Source of the DNA: Sedimentisphaerales bacterium
GTDB lineage: Bacteria; Planctomycetota; Phycisphaerae; Sedimentisphaerales; SM23-30
NCBI GenBank assembly: GCA_030634605.1
Contig: DAOWAK010000046.1
Location: forward strand, 1 to 7,808
DNA length: 7,808 bases
Direction: 5' to 3'
This document shows positions 5,846 to 7,808 of the stretch, in pieces. The position numbers were made by a program, and so were the translations under genes. The notes beneath the pieces were generated by a model that was not told the origin of the DNA, did not search any database, and saw only the letters and a program-made list of their open reading frames with translations. Position 1 is the stretch's first letter. Each line of letters begins with the position of its first letter.

Positions 5846-7808
5846 ATGGAAGCGAAAAGTCCCGGCGATCTTCCCCTGGGAATTAACGAACCGCAACAGA
5901 CTTCGCAGGCGTTGCCTCAAGTTCGGGGCGACCTGGAAATTACCGAACAGGTGTATTTCGGCAAGAGTTGTTACGTTCTTAAGGATCCCACCACGCTGCG
6001 CTACTATCGGCTGCGTCCGCCGGAATACCGCATTTTCCAGATGCTGGACGGCCAGGCGGAAATGGATGATGTCCTCAAAGTTCTGGCGGAGAGATTTCCC
6101 AAGGACGAATTTGACCGGCAGGCAGTGATGAATTTTATTATCATGCTGCGCGGTGCAAACCTGTTGCAAACCTCCGGTCAATCCAGCTCTGATTATCTGC
6201 TCAAGCGAAAAGCCATGATGCAAAAGGGATTTTTCAAGAAAATCCAGTCGGAGTTTCTGTTTTACAGAATTCCGTTGCTGGATCCGGACAAGTTTTTGAA
6301 TTGGCTGGATCGGAATTTTGGTTCGATCTTTTTCAGCAGATTTATGAAATATTTTGCCGGGCTGATCTTTTTGGGGGCGATTTTCCTGGTTCTCTGGGAC
6401 GTCGACAAATTCAGCCAGAGACAACCAATATTAAGCTGGATCAACCTGCTATACATGATTCCGATTATCGCTTTCGTCAAGGTGATCCATGAAATCGGGC
6501 ACGGCTTGACCAGTAAGCATTTCGGCAGTGAAGTGCACGAGATGGGTATTTTGTTTCTGGTGTTCATGCCTTGCGCTTATTGTGATGTTTCGGACGCCTG
6601 GATGATCCGCGAAAAAAACCGGCGTATGTGGATTACCGCTGCTGGGATCGTTGTCGAAATCATGCTTGCGTCTCTGGCAACCTACGTCTGGTATATTACT
6701 CCAGGCGGAACCATTATGAACCAGTTTGCGCTTAATCTGATGATTATGGCCAGCCTGAACACTCTGCTTTTTAACGGCAACCCGCTGCTGCGTTACGACG
6801 GTTATTATTTCGTGATGGACTTGATGGAAATTCCTAATCTCAAACAAAAGGGCAGTGGTTATCTTTGGTATCTGATGCAACGTTATGTGCTCGGCGTCAA
6901 GGATGCCACTGAGCCGATCGACGTTCAGGGGAGAGAACCGATGGTGTTTGGTTACGGGATTTGCAGCGCTTTTTATCGCTGGTTCATTATGTTTGCCATC
7001 GTTTCGATGGTCTGGAAGTTTCTGGATCCTTACGGTTGGGGAGTGATCGGTGCGTTCATGGCGATCGGCTGCATTTATAACGCTCTGGTTACCCCTTTGA
7101 CGAAGTTTTTCAAGTTTTTATTCGATAGTTGGGAACGAATTAATTTCCATAAAGCTACCGCGGCAATTTTGCTACTGCTGATTGGCGGCGGAATCTATGG
7201 AATTCTGGGCATCAAAATCGAACAGAGCGTCGATGCCCAATGTGTTTTGCGTCCGTTGAATTTGCATCCGCTTTACGTTACCCGGGCCGGTTTTATCGAT
7301 CCGCAGAAAAATCTGAATCTGGTTCAGGACGGCCAGGTTGTTCGTGCCGGAGATGTGCTGTTGGCTTTGTCCGATCCGGAACTCGAAGTCCGCGTGGCTC
7401 AGATGGCGGTGGAACTGAAACAGCTTAATAATGCCCGCGACCGGGCGCTGGAAGTCGGCATGTCGGAAAAAGCGGTGGAGTTGAAATCTCAGATTGCCGG
7501 TCTGAATGTTTTGTATCAACGGGCTCAGGCCAATCTCGACAAGTTGACCATCAAGGCAGATATCGACGGGGTGGTGCAGTTGCGAACTAAAATGCCTTTG
7601 AAAAACCTGCTCGGAAGTTATCTGCCGGTGGGTACTGCGCTGATGGCGGTGTACCAGGCGGGTGAATTTGAAGCGGTAGCAGCCATTAACAAACGAGATT
7701 TCGGGAAAATTAAACCGGATCAATCCGTTAAAATCAAACTATGGTCCATGGATAATCAAGAGTTCGAAAGCGTCGTAAAAGAAAAACCTGCCGAGCCGGT
7801 GCGGAGAA
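5846..7808 (+). CDS. PqqD-like/M50 site-2 protease/HlyD fusion (partial, 3' end missing)
   Basis: The frame stays open from the ATG at 5846 to the window end (654 codons). After a polar leader, residues about 36-112 resemble a PqqD-like winged helix (VYFGKSCYVLKDPTT, YYRLRPPEYRIFQMLDG). Hydrophobic helices begin at about 163. The M50 zinc motif HEIGH is at 215-219 (H215, E216, H219), inside a helix, followed by FMPCAYCDVSDAW. The second motif NPLLRYDGYY is at 312-321, with D318 the likely third zinc ligand, so the protease looks active. More helices follow, the last at about 437-457. The C-terminal part is a periplasmic HlyD-type adaptor: DGQVVRAGDVLL (495 on), a helical hairpin (about 515-565) and the second lipoyl half at ADIDGVVQLRT (571 on). 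This is the architecture of 'peptide zinc metalloprotease' proteins, whose YydH-type members occur in peptide-natural-product loci. With the GAF-HlyD gene it may form a processing/export complex. The substrate is unknown, and the cut-off end probably lacks only the last adaptor strands. Confidence 0.88.
   Translation, partial: MEAKSPGDLPLGINEPQQTSQALPQVRGDLEITEQVYFGKSCYVLKDPTTLRYYRLRPPEYRIFQMLDGQAEMDDVLKVLAERFPKDEFDRQAVMNFIIMLRGANLLQTSGQSSSDYLLKRKAMMQKGFFKKIQSEFLFYRIPLLDPDKFLNWLDRNFGSIFFSRFMKYFAGLIFLGAIFLVLWDVDKFSQRQPILSWINLLYMIPIIAFVKVIHEIGHGLTSKHFGSEVHEMGILFLVFMPCAYCDVSDAWMIREKNRRMWITAAGIVVEIMLASLATYVWYITPGGTIMNQFALNLMIMASLNTLLFNGNPLLRYDGYYFVMDLMEIPNLKQKGSGYLWYLMQRYVLGVKDATEPIDVQGREPMVFGYGICSAFYRWFIMFAIVSMVWKFLDPYGWGVIGAFMAIGCIYNALVTPLTKFFKFLFDSWERINFHKATAAILLLLIGGGIYGILGIKIEQSVDAQCVLRPLNLHPLYVTRAGFIDPQKNLNLVQDGQVVRAGDVLLALSDPELEVRVAQMAVELKQLNNARDRALEVGMSEKAVELKSQIAGLNVLYQRAQANLDKLTIKADIDGVVQLRTKMPLKNLLGSYLPVGTALMAVYQAGEFEAVAAINKRDFGKIKPDQSVKIKLWSMDNQEFESVVKEKPAEPVRR

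Noticed and set aside
5843..6424. 193-codon reverse-strand open frame
   Set aside because: It is antisense to the PqqD-like and first membrane part of the M50 gene, and its composition is shadow-like with no domain.
7172..7723. 183-codon reverse-strand open frame
   Set aside because: It is antisense to the adaptor part of the M50-HlyD gene, where the + strand encodes both lipoyl halves.

Overview
The window looks like chromosomal DNA from a Gram-negative bacterium of moderate GC content. It is most likely a member of the PVC group, with planctomycete/Phycisphaerae relatives the best guess. The taxonomic call rests on three things: a YfgM-like single-pass TPR protein with a charged N-terminus, a GAF-TM-HlyD adaptor next to an M50 protease-HlyD fusion, and the lack of tight overlapping operons. 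It is inferred from gene style and not proved. All genes recognised here lie on the + strand. No tRNA, rRNA, CRISPR array, transposase or phage gene was seen.

Region 1 (1-2266) is a housekeeping-type cluster. A short 3' end of an upstream gene (2-106) stops inside the ribosome binding site of a membrane-anchored TPR protein (116-1021). After 45 bases comes an RluA-family 23S/tRNA pseudouridine synthase (1067-2266). The synthase has all the core motifs, but a low-complexity insertion carrying a 21-base tandem repeat interrupts its C-terminal part.

Region 2 (2267-3724) holds one gene flanked by spacers of nearly 300 bases. The gene (2540-3433) encodes a five-helix membrane protein that I do not recognise with confidence; its first two helices faintly resemble the start of MotA-type proteins. 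A plausible intrinsic terminator follows it. Then comes a region dense in short repeats, with a good sigma70-like promoter (3570-3597) and a leader of about 120 bases that can form several hairpins.

Region 3 (3725-7808) is the most interesting part. A GTG-started gene encodes two GAF-like domains, one membrane helix and a periplasmic HlyD-type adaptor domain. A spacer of 216 bases with several hairpins separates it from a second gene that runs off the window. That gene encodes a PqqD-like winged-helix domain, a multi-pass site-2-protease (M50) core with HEIGH and NPLLRYDG motifs intact, and a second HlyD-type periplasmic domain. Together the two proteins look like a paired inner-membrane/periplasmic machine for processing or exporting a peptide or protein, with cytoplasmic GAF domains that could gate it. 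No substrate, ATPase or outer-membrane channel is visible, so the function is a hypothesis.
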